A DNA stretch of 64,000 nucleotides from Takakia lepidozioides (taxonomy: Eukaryota > Streptophyta > Takakiopsida > Takakiales > Takakiaceae). A program made the translations under genes and the position numbers. Positions 47,092 to 58,164 of the stretch are shown here, piece by piece (positions within the stretch are counted from its first letter, which is position 1; every line of letters starts with the position of its first letter). Location: contig CM060731.1 of the NCBI GenBank assembly GCA_030704615.1, positions 88,828,756 through 88,892,755 of the forward strand. Direction: 5' to 3'. The notes under the pieces were generated by a model, which searched no databases, was not told the origin of the DNA, and was given only the letters and a program-made list of their open reading frames with translations.

Positions 47092-49038
47092 GTGAAGCAT
47101 CCAATGCCAGGACCCCCCCTCCATAACTCGGGGTTGAGCACTAAAGGGTACGTATTCCTGCATTGTGGCGATGAACTTGATGCACAAAGCTCCAGCAATC
47201 TTTGCAAGATGGTGTATCCCAACTACCGCAAGTTTCTTCCTATGAGCCATCATTGGAGAAGAAGAGACAAACACTTGTTTGATGGCAAAGTGGAGTTACG
47301 TCCCCCACCTATGACACCATCCGGGCACTTTTGGGAAGACCGATGGAAGGAGGCCCATCCGGAGGGGTCCGGTGAAGTGGAGGTGCCCGGCATGAAGCGG
47401 CTTTCAATCTTCTACGAGTTGTCATATTGGGCGGTACATATTCCACAAAAACACCATCAATATTGTTATGCATGATGTGATATTGCATGTTTTGTATGAT
47501 TTCCATTGTCACTTTCACGACAAAATAGACGTGTAAGAATTTGTGGGTGGGGATATGTGTAGGACCTGAAGATTCGACATCTTCTAGATCCCATGCATAT
47601 TGAGAAGAATGTTTGCTCGTCCTTTTTTCGTGTTCTTCATGGCACGCCGGCAAAGAAGGGAGTGGCTGCGAAAAGAGATTCTTTTGGTGCTAGAAAGGAA
47701 CTTGAAGAGCAAGGTCACATGCCCCATCTATGGGCCGAAGAAAATGGTGTGGACCCAAAGGGTGTTCTACGATGGAAGTATAGGCGTGCACCTTGGCAAT
47801 GGACAAAGGAGGAATACAAGAAAGTGATAGCCACCACAGGAGCTGTCCGAACACCAACTGGTTATGGGTCATTCCTCCGTATGAAGTTCAACGAAGAAGG
47901 GGTCCATGGTTTGAAGTCTCATGACTACCACAATCTATTGCAAGATATCTTGCCCATTGCACTACGTGGGACATTGACTCCCAAGGTTCGCGAGACAGTC
48001 TATAGATTGGGAGCATTGTTCCGGTGGATTTGCTCTAAAGAGCTGGAGGAAGCGGACTTTCCACGCATGAAGAAGGAGGCGGCGGTGGTCATGTGTATGT
48101 TGGAGATGCACCTTCCTCCCTCTTTCTTTGACATCCAAGTGCACTTGGTAGTGCACTTAGTGGAAGAGGCTTCGATTGCCAGCCCCGTTCATTCTCGGTG
48201 GATGTACTACCTTGAGCGATACATGAAGACTTTGAAAGCACATGTAAGACAAATGGCACACCCGGAGGGTAGCATGGCGGAGGGGTATACATTGCAAGAG
48301 GCTATGTTCTACTGCATGGAGTACTTGGCAAGGGTGGATAAGGAAGCCCCTCCGATGTGGAAGGAAGATGAGGATGTACGAACCAAGGACATCGTTTTGC
48401 CCAAAAATTCAAAGAGGGTAAAATTACCCATCATGGTGATTAACCAAGCACATGAGTTCCTACTGAAGAACACCCCATCCATACATGAGTGGGAGACAAG
48501 ATATAATAACCTTGTTCAGCAACAACATGAGGAGATGGTTGCGTGGAGGCGGAACCATGCAAGGGCGACTACACGCGCTCCGCGAGCAAGGGGCCAGCGT
48601 AGGAATGTGCCTTCACAAGAATTGTCCATGGAATTGCAGCCTCTAAGTTCATTCCGCCATTGGCTTCGGACTGAAGTAGAGGATAACATTGCGAAAGGTG
48701 AGGTGGTTTCGGATTTGATGCAAGACATTGCAAGGGGCCCCTCTCAATTTGCGACCTCATACACGGCGGTTTGGGTTCATGGTCATCATTTCCGCATTCG
48801 TGCTCTTGACATGAAGCGCAAAACAACGTTTGATTCTGGCTTGTGTGCCTCATATTGGCAAGACTCCGTGTGGGGCAGGGGAGATACACGACCTACCATG
48901 AGCACACTCAACTACTTTGGAGAGCTTGAGAGCATACTCCAACTTCAGTATACAAGGCACCAACCTCTTATCTTCAAGGCAAGGTGGTTCCAGCCACATC
49001 TTGTGGGGCCATCCGCAACACTTCAGTTCATCAACTAG
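47092..49038 (+). pseudogene. CACTA TNP2 C-terminal half (DUF4218), inverted against its N-terminal half
   Basis: Plus-strand exon ending at 47433 (GLSTKGY, MVYPNYRKFLPMSHHWRR, KRLSIFYELSYWA) joins by a GT-AG intron to 47563-49038. The second exon is a clean 492-codon frame: DLKIRHLLDPMHIEKNVCSS, then the LKSHDYHNLLQDILPIALRG motif, LPPSFFDIQVHLVVHLVEEA, RQMAHPEGSMAEGY and YWQDSVWG. These are the DUF4218 and C-terminal parts of TNP2. There is no N-terminus upstream; it lies downstream on the opposite strand. The last few codons and the stop at 49036 appear to come from across the inversion junction at ~49022. Confidence 0.85.
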
Positions 49039-50128
49039 AGGTCGCAAGTACGTGTCCATGTCTTTCACTTGTTTTTTCCCTATGAGACATTCACACCATT
49101 AATTGTTTCAATGCTCCACCATGCTAATTATACTTCATAATGAATGACACATCTTACTACATGATTACGTCACTCATCAATCTTCCATCGGAATCGCGCC
49201 AAAGAGAAGAAGATTAATGTAAAATCCAAAGTAATAATAAGCATGAAATGGAAACACTCACCCGGTACAATGGCAGCCAACATGATATGGCCTTTTTTTT
49301 ATTGAAAGATACGGAGGGATGTTGTAATTCACCATGGTCACCGGCCAAGTGGAATGACTACATGACTGGACTGAGAATGGGTTGACCCCATCCGAGGAGA
49401 AGCCGAGGCGGACAGGTCGTGGGTCCTCCAAGAGAAAAGGCCACATCTCTTCAGTATGCCTCCATGCTTGTGAGACTTGTGGCCCGCACACCTTTCCCGG
49501 GGGGCTCCGATGCGAGGCGTGCCATCTCATCAGTTCTGCCAATGAGGGGCTTCGGTAGTGTGCGTGCAGTCGCGAGATGATTGGAAAGTAGTGCATTTTA
49601 TGGCACCATCCCCATGTCGGCCCCATATCATAATCAGTGTCATTCATATCTCTAAGTAAAACCTTACGTCTTGTAGCGGTTGCAAAAAAGTAGAATGCAA
49701 TATACAAGTGTATTGTGGCGCGGGTATACCTTGCGCGGGGCTTTCTTCCCTTGAACATCATCCCGATATCGGTCTTTGTTGCACTTTGGACACTTGGTGA
49801 GTTTCGCATCCTCTCTGTAGTACAGGATTTTATCACATGGACATGCATGAAAAATCTTATAGCCCATCCCCACAGCATCCAAGGCTGCTCTTGCCTCTTT
49901 TCTTGATCGTGGCATTCTCGGTTTCAAATGTGGGGCAAGGATGTAGTCCGCAATAGTCCGCATTATGGCAGACATACCCACATTGCTTATGCCAAACCAG
50001 ATTTGCAAATTTAGCAACAACAAGATGGTTGAAAGTCTACTCACTTTGGCCCCTTCGTATAAGGGAGTTTTGGCTTCTTTTTCCATGTCATTCAAAGAGT
50101 CTGTGTCCTCATCTACCATCTGATGCAT
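49022..50128 (-). pseudogene. CACTA TNP2 N-terminal half, cut by the inversion
   Basis: Minus strand: a first exon (50128 to ~49733) with KTPLYEGAKVSRLSTILLLL, FHACPCDKILYYREDAKLTK and KCPKCNKDRY ends in AAG|GTATAC. A second exon has GWCHKMHYFPIISRLHAHY, LAELMRWHASH, VRLGFSSDGVNPFS and YNIPPYLSIKK (to ~49300). After a gap the frame resumes with KDMDTYLRPLVDELK (49065-49022), the next TNP2 block. It then stops being TNP2 exactly where the plus-strand half ends. Together the two halves make one TNP2 gene whose distal part was inverted. Confidence 0.8.
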
Positions 50129-50635
50129 TAGAGGTCCTCCATTGTTGCCACATCCTCATGCATAATTCCATTGTCATTGTTGTTCTCATCATCGGAGACC
50201 GCCATTTCAGACGGGGTCGGGTCCCTTTGATACGCACCCCCCCCTCCGAAGGAACAAAATCCCGGTTCATGACAAGATCATGAACTTCATGAATTAACGT
50301 CGTGGGGTTGTGGCCGGCATCCTAAGATGCCAAAAACAACCATATCATTATCAGTTTCCATACATGGCGTTGTTCATTATCATACAAGATAAAACCCAAA
50401 GTACACATTATACACTCGAGGGGAATACATACATTGCTTCACCACATGAAGGAGACACTATATAATTCAAAATACCCAAATTCACATATAACGTCCACCC
50501 AAACTCCATTGAATATAGCATGAAAAACTGCATCCAAATACACATCAATGCCTATGTATATATATACACGGTGGAGGAAGCCACCTTAATGTACAAAATG
50601 TCTTCCTACGTCCATCTACACATGATGAAAGTCGG
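50129..50635. other. Spacer between TNP2 N-terminal half and SET gene
   Basis: AT-rich, no ORF with a domain. It would contain the 3' UTR of the leftward SET gene and the upstream region of TNP2. Confidence 0.4.
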
Positions 50636-52438
50636 CTAACGCCTAAAGTCATACTCTGCAAACAACTCCTCTCCAGCCCTAATAGTCCTTCTTGCACATG
50701 TCATCACAAAAGTGGTGATGTTAGGGTCCAATCTACTATCCCCGTCATGGCGCTCATCCCAAAACACGTTGGCGGTGTGGCTCGGCGGTAAGGTAACTGA
50801 ACTGTTGATGAGCCCAGCCACGTTGCCGTACACATCGGGGTTTCCATCACAATAAATATGGGCTTTGCGGCCCAAATTTCTCGCCCTTATATCATTGTCG
50901 TTCACAACAAGGATGTAAGGATGGATCAAGGACCCAAGGCCGTGTGTCTGCAATAATTGCCACTCCCGGTGGGTGTACCTCGGCCCAAAATAGGGGAACA
51001 AATCCACAGAATCCTCTCCTCCCCCCAAAACTACATCCTCCATAAAAAAAAGTCCACGACCCATACTAGGGTCCATTGCCTCCATCACGCAATACATGCG
51101 ACCCCAAAAAAAAAAGGGCTCACCCTCGGGAATCGGAACTGGACAAGGCACAAGACATTGGTAGAAATGGGGTTGGACTCCCATCGTGAATAGCTCCCTA
51201 GCACCACGATGACATATGGTGCCGTCATCAGGTCGGCGAAGGTGCGGACCAACCGTGCGAAACAACTTCGGTCCACCTCTCCTAGGGGGCGGCGCCCGTC
51301 CATCACTTCGGGGGCCCTTCTCCCGGAGTGGGAACCTAGTGATCCATCGGTCCCAGTCATACACAGTCCCCAAAGGTGGTGGGATCCATCCGGGTTCTGC
51401 CGGAGGACCTGGATACGGACTCAGTGGCGGTTGTGGTCTCGGCAATGGAGGGGAAGAGAAACGTAGGTTGGTATGAGGGATCTCACGTGGAGGTAGTACT
51501 GGCCGAGATGGCCGGGATCGCGATGGTGATGAGGAAAGAACATGTACAATAGGAGGAACGGACGATGCGGATGATGGTGATGATGCGATGTCGAGGATGT
51601 CGAACTCGGACTCGGTGGCGGCTGTGGTCTCGGCAATGGAGGGGAAGGGACACGTAGCCGATCGGTATGAGGGACCTTGGATGGCAATGGTGATGAGGAA
51701 AGACCATCTACAATAGGAGGAACGGACGATGCGGATGATGGTGATGATGGGGGTGCCGATGTCGAGGATGACGAATGTGTGTGCATAGGTGACAAGCACC
51801 TAGCCCGGTGCCCAAAAATAGAAAAACACGCATCGTACCCCGCTACCTCACAAACTGCATCTACGTCATATTGCGAGAAAAAAATGTTCACATCCAGAAC
51901 GGGGTGGGGCTCGTAAGAAGGAAGAAACCCGCATCGGTATGCCTCTTCAGCAAAAAAATTACGAGCTTGGACATCAAGATGGGGCTGCAAGATGCATGAT
52001 ATGAAATGCATCAATACTCAATTCACAAACGCGAGGTTTCATTAGATATAGTACTTTTAATTGAGGAGTACGTGAGAAGATATATGGACGATTTACCTTT
52101 GCTGCATCAGCAATCTCGTACTAGGCGTAATGTTTTTGCACAACATGGGGTTGCCGCATCATCGGTGTGGTCCTCCCAACCAGTAGTCGTGCCCAACACC
52201 AACTGCACCAACCCTCAATCTTGGGGAGGCGGTCCCGGCGGGGTCTCCCTGGGGCTCGTGCCTCAGGACTTGGCGGCCTACGACCTCGGGGTGGTGGCCG
52301 TGGGGCCAAGGCTGTGCGGACATGGCGATGCCGCCTAACTCGTAGACGAGGCGAACGTGCTGTCTCGCCCTCAGCGGGTGGTTGTGGCACAGCCGGCAAC
52401 GAATCCTCAAGCGTGATACGTCGATAAACACGCGGCAT
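50636..52438 (-). pseudogene. SET-domain protein gene, disrupted
   Basis: Minus strand, two exons: 52438-52097 (ATG, MPRVYRRITLEDSL, Arg/Pro-rich; donor CAAAG|GTAAAT) and 51984-50636 after an acceptor (TTGCAG|CCCC). Phase is 0. Exon 2 starts with an unrecognised conserved-looking part (ARNFFAEEAYRCGF, VLDVNIFFSQYD, YDACFSIFGHRARC), then a Ser/Pro-rich linker, then a SET-like domain: GRGLFFMEDV, AGLINS-SVTLPPSHTANVFWDE and TIRAGEELFAEYDF at the C-terminus. SET proteins methylate lysines, often on histones. The usual NHS of the SET motif reads INS, so activity is uncertain. An in-frame TAG (~52125) and a tandem duplication (51421-51770) that shifts frame break the gene. Confidence 0.65.
51421..51770. 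repeat. Tandem duplication in the SET gene linker
   Basis: The block around TCAGTGGCGG (51421) returns at 51612, and AGGAGGAACGGACGATGCGG (51551) returns at 51715. The offsets are 191 and 164 because of a 27-bp length difference. Both offsets leave remainder 2 when divided by 3, so the duplication shifts the reading frame. Confidence 0.8.
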
Positions 52439-52582
52439 GACCTAGCACGAGAGAGAGGTAGAGTACCGTATCGTGACCCACTGTAACCTCCGGAGGAGTT
52501 ATACTCCCAACCCTTGGAAAAACTTGAAAAAAAAAACCCTACAAACGTAAAGTCATATGTCCCCACCCCACCAAAAAACAAA

Positions 52583-52700
52583 ACCCTAAAAACAAAACTA
52601 TATTGCAGCTAATCCTCAACTAACTATATTATAACTAACCCTAAACTAAACTATGAAACTAAACCCTAAACTAAACTATGTAACCCTTAACACCCTAAGA
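52583..52700. repeat. Degenerate telomere-like CCCTAAA cluster
   Basis: AACCCTAAA occurs at ~52581, ~52637 and ~52661 with variants (CCTCAAC, CCCTTAAC, CCCTAAG) within ~120 AT-rich bases. CCCTAAA is the plant telomere unit. It may be an interstitial telomere remnant or simply telo-box-like promoter DNA. Confidence 0.4.
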
Positions 52701-53009
52701 GCCAAAGACCCAAAAACCAAAATGATCCTTGCAAAACCCCATAACCCAAAAAACCAAAAAAATAAAAATAAAAATGAGAGGCCTCTTCAACTCACCTCTG
52801 CGCCAGATCTGCGACTGCCGTGCGACGTCCCCCTGAGGCAGCGACACTCGTGGGATTCCCCCATATCGCAGCGGATCCTCCTCCTGCCAAGGTGGCCGCC
52901 TTTCTCTCCCCTTCTCTCTCCCCTTCGCGAAGGCGCCTGATCGCCGCCGAGGTTTCCCGGTGGGGTCGCCACACTGGCGCGCCGCGGCTGCACCGACCGC
53001 CTCTTACTC

Positions 53010-53236
53010 CCCCTCTCAATCTCTCTATCTGATCTCTCTCTCCCTCACCCTCCTCCTCTCACTCTTCCCCCCTCCCCTCCCTCCATCCCTACTTTGTTAT
53101 TCTTTGCTCTCGAGCTCTCCCGTGCGCAACTACCCCTCGCGCCGGAGCGTTTTCCGGCGGCGGTGACGCAACACTAACGCGCCACGGCGTCCAAACCCGT
53201 GTGCGCCCTCTCTCTCCCTCTCTCCCTCTCCCTCTA
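53010..53236. repeat. Pyrimidine (CT)n tract at the left border of the Penelope-like element
   Basis: Long CT-rich runs at 53010-53095 and 53206-53236 (CTCTCTCTCCCTC), separated by a GC-rich stretch. The left direct repeat begins inside the second run. Confidence 0.7.
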
Positions 53237-55120
53237 TAACTTTTTGGATTTCATTTGGCCCTGATATTTACTATTTGCTTCTTTCATCTAAACTGGATGA
53301 AATACATGAATACTGGTGACCTATTCTAAAAATCCAAGAGGTAGTAATCTGTACCATCATTAATGATGGCAGTTACTAAACCTAAGCCTATACCGTAACC
53401 CTAAGATACCTTTTTATGGGATATCATCCATTAACAAAGTGCATCTCTTAAAAATGTGATTTTTCATCCACCCTGGATGAAAAATCGGGAAGATGTGCCC
53501 TAAACGGGCCGACATATTTCACAGCACTGAACTCGTGCTTCTATGATCCTTGATGATGCGCCGTGTAAACCTGCTCCCTTGCGGCTACATGGTACTCGTG
53601 ATGGCTGGCTTTTGGGATGCGCAATGGCAGATAGACAGATTCTTCTCTGGCAGTCGACATTGCAGTGATCGCTCTGCTCAGAAATTTATGATTCTGTTAA
53701 ATTCGCAGCGGCGCTCTTACTCCTCGTTGGGAAGTACTCCACCCCTACTTAGCCACAGATTACATGTTGCTCTCTTTCTGTATGAGCTGATCTCTATCTA
53801 CTTTGATTGCGTTCTGCTGGAGACATCTACTGGACGCCATGGCGCAGGGCATACCGCAAACGCTCAAGGTTTTTTTTTTGAGTGTACCCTTGCTTGGATT
53901 ACGATTTGTACATGCTTTGGAATTCAACATTGACATGGATAGCAACTGTGAAAACCTGCCACTCACCTGATGCATCCTCACTAACACACATCTCTATGTG
54001 GTGGTTTTTGGGACGGGCACATGTGAGGGTCTTCACTTGTCTTGAATTATTGAAGCTTGCAGAGTCTGATTCATGCATAAGGGATTGCTGCTACCGCCTG
54101 AAGCTGCTGATACCAACTGTTGTTTCAAATCTGCCATCTTGCTGCCTCAAATCGGCTTCAAGTCTGCTCTAATGAGGATCACCTTCTTACTCCTTATCCC
54201 TGTTTTTGGTTCTTGATAACCACTTTTATACATTTTGGAGTTAAGACACACAAGGGACTTCATAGAAAACAAAATCTCTGTTGAAAGCTCTAGATGTTTT
54301 TAACAAAGGTACATGGCTGCGGCTATAGCTCAGGCAGCATGGAAACTAAGCTCTGAAATGAAACACCATGGCCTGGCTCTGATGGATCAGAAGATAGACC
54401 TTGTGATAACAAACATTCTTCAAGGCTCTTATATCACCACTATTTCATTGCATGATAGGGGACAATGGTTTCTGAGTTCATTTCTTTAACTAGCAGAGCT
54501 TGTTATGAGGCCCTGGAATACCACTTCAGGCCCATATCTACTTAAGGGTACTCAGCCCTATGTTTTGTTTTGTTAGAAATCTGGCTTATGACTTGGCACT
54601 GAAGCACCTTCAGACCTGACCCCATCAGTATTTTGGTTTTCAAGAACTGCTTGCTGGTAGATGTTGTGCACTTCCTACCTTATACTATGGCAGAGTTTTG
54701 ATCTTGAAGTCCTGGAATGATTATCCAGGCTTACATATACTTGATAAAAACTTAGCCCCGCTTCTACTTTATGAATCTTGCATGTGTCTTGGCACTGACA
54801 GATCAGTTTCACGCCTACACAGGATGTTGTTTTAGGAAGATGAATGGCTCAAGAACTAGATTATGTAAGGCTTGACCCGTGTCAACAACAAAAAATGAAT
54901 GCTTTATGTCAACTTATGGGGCTTTCAGGATATGAATGACCAGGAATCCCGCCCTCCCACCCTGTTTTTTCAGATACCCTGAAAAGTTATAAGATGTTCA
55001 AATGAGTTGGTAAAAGGGGTTGTTAGATGATGCCCTGTAAAGGGTTGCTTTGTCTTTCAATGACAATGACTTTAGTGGTCTTGTCCATGTCTTGACATGA
55101 CATGTATATCTTCTCTCTCT
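53206..55120 (+). repeat. Left 1915-bp direct repeat
   Basis: Starts CCCTCTCTCTCCCTC and ends TATATCTTCTCTCTCT. It matches 60770-62685 throughout; differences seen are near 54169, 54293, 54672 and a one-base C indel near 54958. It lacks the TG...CA ends of LTRs. The repeat should hold the promoter and contains the short ORF at 54313. Confidence 0.9.
54313..54489 (+). CDS. Candidate first exon of ORF1, inside the direct repeat
   Basis: An ATG frame of 58 codons begins MAAAIAQAAWKLSSEMKHHG and continues with LVITNILQG; it has an amphipathic helical look. The ORF1 frame upstream of 55368 stays open back to an acceptor at 55230-55231, so a spliced start in the repeat is plausible. No donor has been pinned down: GT after CAATG (54467) is one option. 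The right repeat has the same ORF at ~61877. Confidence 0.35.
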   Translation: MAAAIAQAAWKLSSEMKHHGLALMDQKIDLVITNILQGSYITTISLHDRGQWFLSSFL

Positions 55121-55231
55121 TTATTTGACCAATGTACTTAGTGGTATTTGTACACATCATCTACCCATCTCCTTTTCACCTTCTCATTATGATGCACTGA
55201 CAAGTTTTTCGGGGGGACTTTGACAGAAGGT

Positions 55232-56846
55232 CACCAAAGGAGACCCTAGATGGAATGAGGACCTCGTAGCTCTGGGGTATCAGTCCCCTCTACCTCCTCC
55301 AATTCCTGCTGTACAAGCAACCCTCGCACAAGTCACACCAAGTGACTTCCATGCTACATTACAAAAGATGGACATTGAGGCCTTGGAAAATTCAGGTGAT
55401 GAAAATCCCGTATTACTACTTGAGACCTTGGCTTTGGAAAATTGGGTTGCACTTGGCATCATGGCAAATAAGAATGGCAGGTACCTGGAGAAGCTCCAGG
55501 AGTTCAATACTAAAATGATTGAGGTACTGGAAGATGATGCCGAGGAGCTGATACAATGGGAAAAGAAGGGATCAGCCATTGAGGCTGCTCTTAGAATGGC
55601 GAACCCGGAAGATGACCAGACTGTCTCCACGCAGAAATCTGCAAACACCTCTGAAAAAGACTTCATCCCTTCTGTAAGTAATCACCCAATCCTTGGGCAC
55701 ATGATTTTACCGGATGAAGAAAAAGAGGCAGTGAGAGAATTCTGTGAACAAGTAGAACTCTCACAAGTGGAACAAGAAAGAGCAGCAGGTGCCACTCCTG
55801 GAAATCTGCAATTTGTCCCTTGGTTGCCTCCCCGTGCAGTTGAATTAGAGGTTGCCAATAACGATCATATGATGTGGCATCCACATGCTAATATCAACCT
55901 ATTGGCACCCATTTCCATTGAAATGTGGGTCAAATGGGGCAACATAACTCCTGCTGAACGCAGTAGATGTGCACAGGATGCTAAGGAGGGTCTTCAGAGA
56001 ATAAAAAAGGAACCTATTGCCGTGGCGTGGCCACTAAGGACCTTCTACTACAAGCTCTGTGACAAAGGTGAGAACCTTACCTTGAGGACCAAAAATGATT
56101 TGCCGACTGGCTCAGCCAGATCCAAGAACCATAAGAGTCAACTCTTCAATTGGCATCGTCCCTACATAAGATGCAACTGTGGACAAGGAGGGGCACCTTC
56201 TTCTTGCATTGGGAGTGTTGCTTGGTTTGACCATATGGTTTGGTATATGCTGAACAATCTGATTGTGTTCTTCCCTGATGATACCTATCCTTCGGTGCAA
56301 ACCAAGTATTACAATTTTCTGGTATGGATCATGCGGGCTGCCAGATCTGCTGTACTGGCACAAATTACTTTCCAGATGACCCGAGGGTTCATAATGGAAG
56401 CAGCCTGTGAATTCTCAAATGACCCACAAGCCAAGCTGCTTGCGAAGTTAGGAGAATCCAAGGGGGCCAGATACATTGAGAAACTCGTGAAACCTGGGTC
56501 TTTTTCAGACAGCCTTCCCAGGCCACAATTCAATAGCTACAAACGGCAGCGTATGGAGGGGCAGATGCCTCCTCAACAAGGCAAGAACAGCACTGCTCGG
56601 GGAAGAGGTACCCCTGGTCGTGGAAGAGGTCTCTACCAAAGAGGAGGACGCTTTGGCAGGGGACATTACTCTACCAACACCTCTGAGAATTCAAGAGCAA
56701 CGAATCGGTCCTCAACTGGGGGTTCGGGTGCTAATTCCAGTACCACCATCAACATCGCCAGCCAGGAGTCATACAAGACTCGTCGTATCACTGACGAGTT
56801 CTCCCCAATACACAAACGAGACTTTGGATCTTGGAACGATCTGTAA
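55232..56846 (+). CDS. ORF1 of the Penelope-like element (RGG-tailed, possibly RNA-binding)
   Basis: The frame is open from a TTTGACAG acceptor (55230-55231) to TAA at 56844-56846, ~537 codons; the first internal ATG is 55368. The N-terminal third is acidic and helical (LEKLQEFNTKMIEVLEDDAE). The middle has WGNITPAERSRC, NCGQGGAPSSCIGSVAWFDH and many Trp and Cys. The C-terminus, from about 56590, is an RGG/RG tail (ARGRGTPGRGRG, RGGRFGRGHY), a common nucleic-acid binding sequence. No known Gag or ORF1 family is recognised. By position it may coat the template RNA. It overlaps the next open frame by 52 bases in the -1 frame. Confidence 0.65.
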
Positions 56847-58164
56847 AAATCTCATTTTTTGGTATGTTCCTCTACTCTGTATGTGCAGATGCGTTATATG
56901 TCTTTGAGGATGGTTGCAAACAAATTGAAACTCATGCCCATGGCAGGAAATTCATAAAACAGGCAGCAAAACTTGCTCCTTTGGGATTCATTCATATGTT
57001 ATACCCAAACCGTGGTATGGAGTGGATACACCCTAAGAACCTGATAAAAGAAGCCTTTCTGGAATTTGGGCAAAATGACTTAGCTATTCTCATAGATGAG
57101 ATAGTTTTGGATGGACATATCATAAACAAAGCAGTTCTGAATACTATCAGCCTGCTGTTGTTTTCCGTGATTTTTGCTTTATGCAAGACTTGATTCACTC
57201 ACCAGATTGTCTATGTGACAGTGCCAAGAGGTTTCATGATTTTCGGGATGTGGATACAAAATCAGAATTCCATCTGTCTGGTTCTACACCTACGCAACAC
57301 GTACGTACCATGGACCTGAACATTATTAAACACGCAAAGCTGAAAGAATTATTCAGCCTAGGTATGAATCACATCCCTCTCAAACGTACTTTACTAAAAG
57401 ACGTTGTTGAACAAGTGTCTTTGGCTTTCCACAGAACCTGTGAAATTTTGCATATAGACCCATGTGAATCTTGGGCTGCAACCTGCAACCAATGGGTAAA
57501 AAACACATGCTGGGATAGACTGAAACAAAAAGCCGGCAGAAGAAGGTATGACTTCACTCACCATGAGCGCAATCCTCTTACTGTAAAAGAGGCAAAAGAC
57601 GAACTTTCATGGCTTCTCAATCACCTGTATTTCTCTGGTCTTGACAAGGCTAACAACAATGTATGTTTTATGTGTGTGAAGCACGTAAGAATCCAAGCAT
57701 TGCACAGATTGATGGGTAAAGACTTTACACCATGCAAGCAAGATGAGGTATGGCTGCCACCTGACCTTGTTCTAGGAAACATTTCCGTGGAAATACAGAG
57801 TTTGATTCCGGAGATACCTGTTCCCTCCTGTAGACTACCTTACATTATGGGAATCTACAAGCTACATAAGAAAAAATACAGATGGATTACCAATGCCCAC
57901 AAATGTGTTTTCAGTGAACTAGCTAGCCTCCTTACAAGAGCTACCATGGATCTTCTACCATTGGTAAAAGAATGGACCAAAACAAGGCTGGATACTTATG
58001 AGCAATTTTTCAAAGTATCTACTGCTATGTATTGGATTATTGATTCCATCACTGACTTTACACTAAACCTGCCTGCAAAAGTCCATAACATCTTTGTGGC
58101 TGACATTACACAATGCTATGAGAACATACCTTTGACACTGCTGTTCATGAGACCACACCTGTAA
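56795..58164 (+). CDS. Penelope-type reverse transcriptase, N-terminal part (two frames)
   Basis: The first frame, 56795-57193, gives AHGRKFIKQAAKLAPLGF and LIDEIVLDGHI. The next frame (-1 relative to it), open from about 57145 to TAA at 58162-58164, gives AVVFRDFCFMQDLI, a helical region, VKEAKDELSWLLNHLYFSG, then RT core: PYIMGIYKLHKKKYRWI (motif 1-2), LLTRATMDLLPLVKEW and ADITQCYENIPL, where the Asp is the first catalytic carboxylate. The change of frame near 57145-57190 could be a one-base deletion, an unseen intron or recoding; no canonical slippery heptamer was found. The frame ends shortly after motif A, where a 1.4-kb segment intervenes. Confidence 0.75.

Noticed and set aside
54320-54345. 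tRNA-like A box (TAGCTCAGGCAG) in the repeat
   Set aside because: It departs from the A-box consensus, and no B box or cloverleaf follows; it is part of an ORF.
53206-55120. Hammerhead ribozyme in the Penelope-like terminal repeat
   Set aside because: Such ribozymes are known in related elements, but I found no CUGANGA plus GAAA combination on either strand.
56795-56846. Programmed -1 frameshift site between ORF1 and RT
   Set aside because: No X XXY YYZ heptamer in the overlap; only the frame relation fits.
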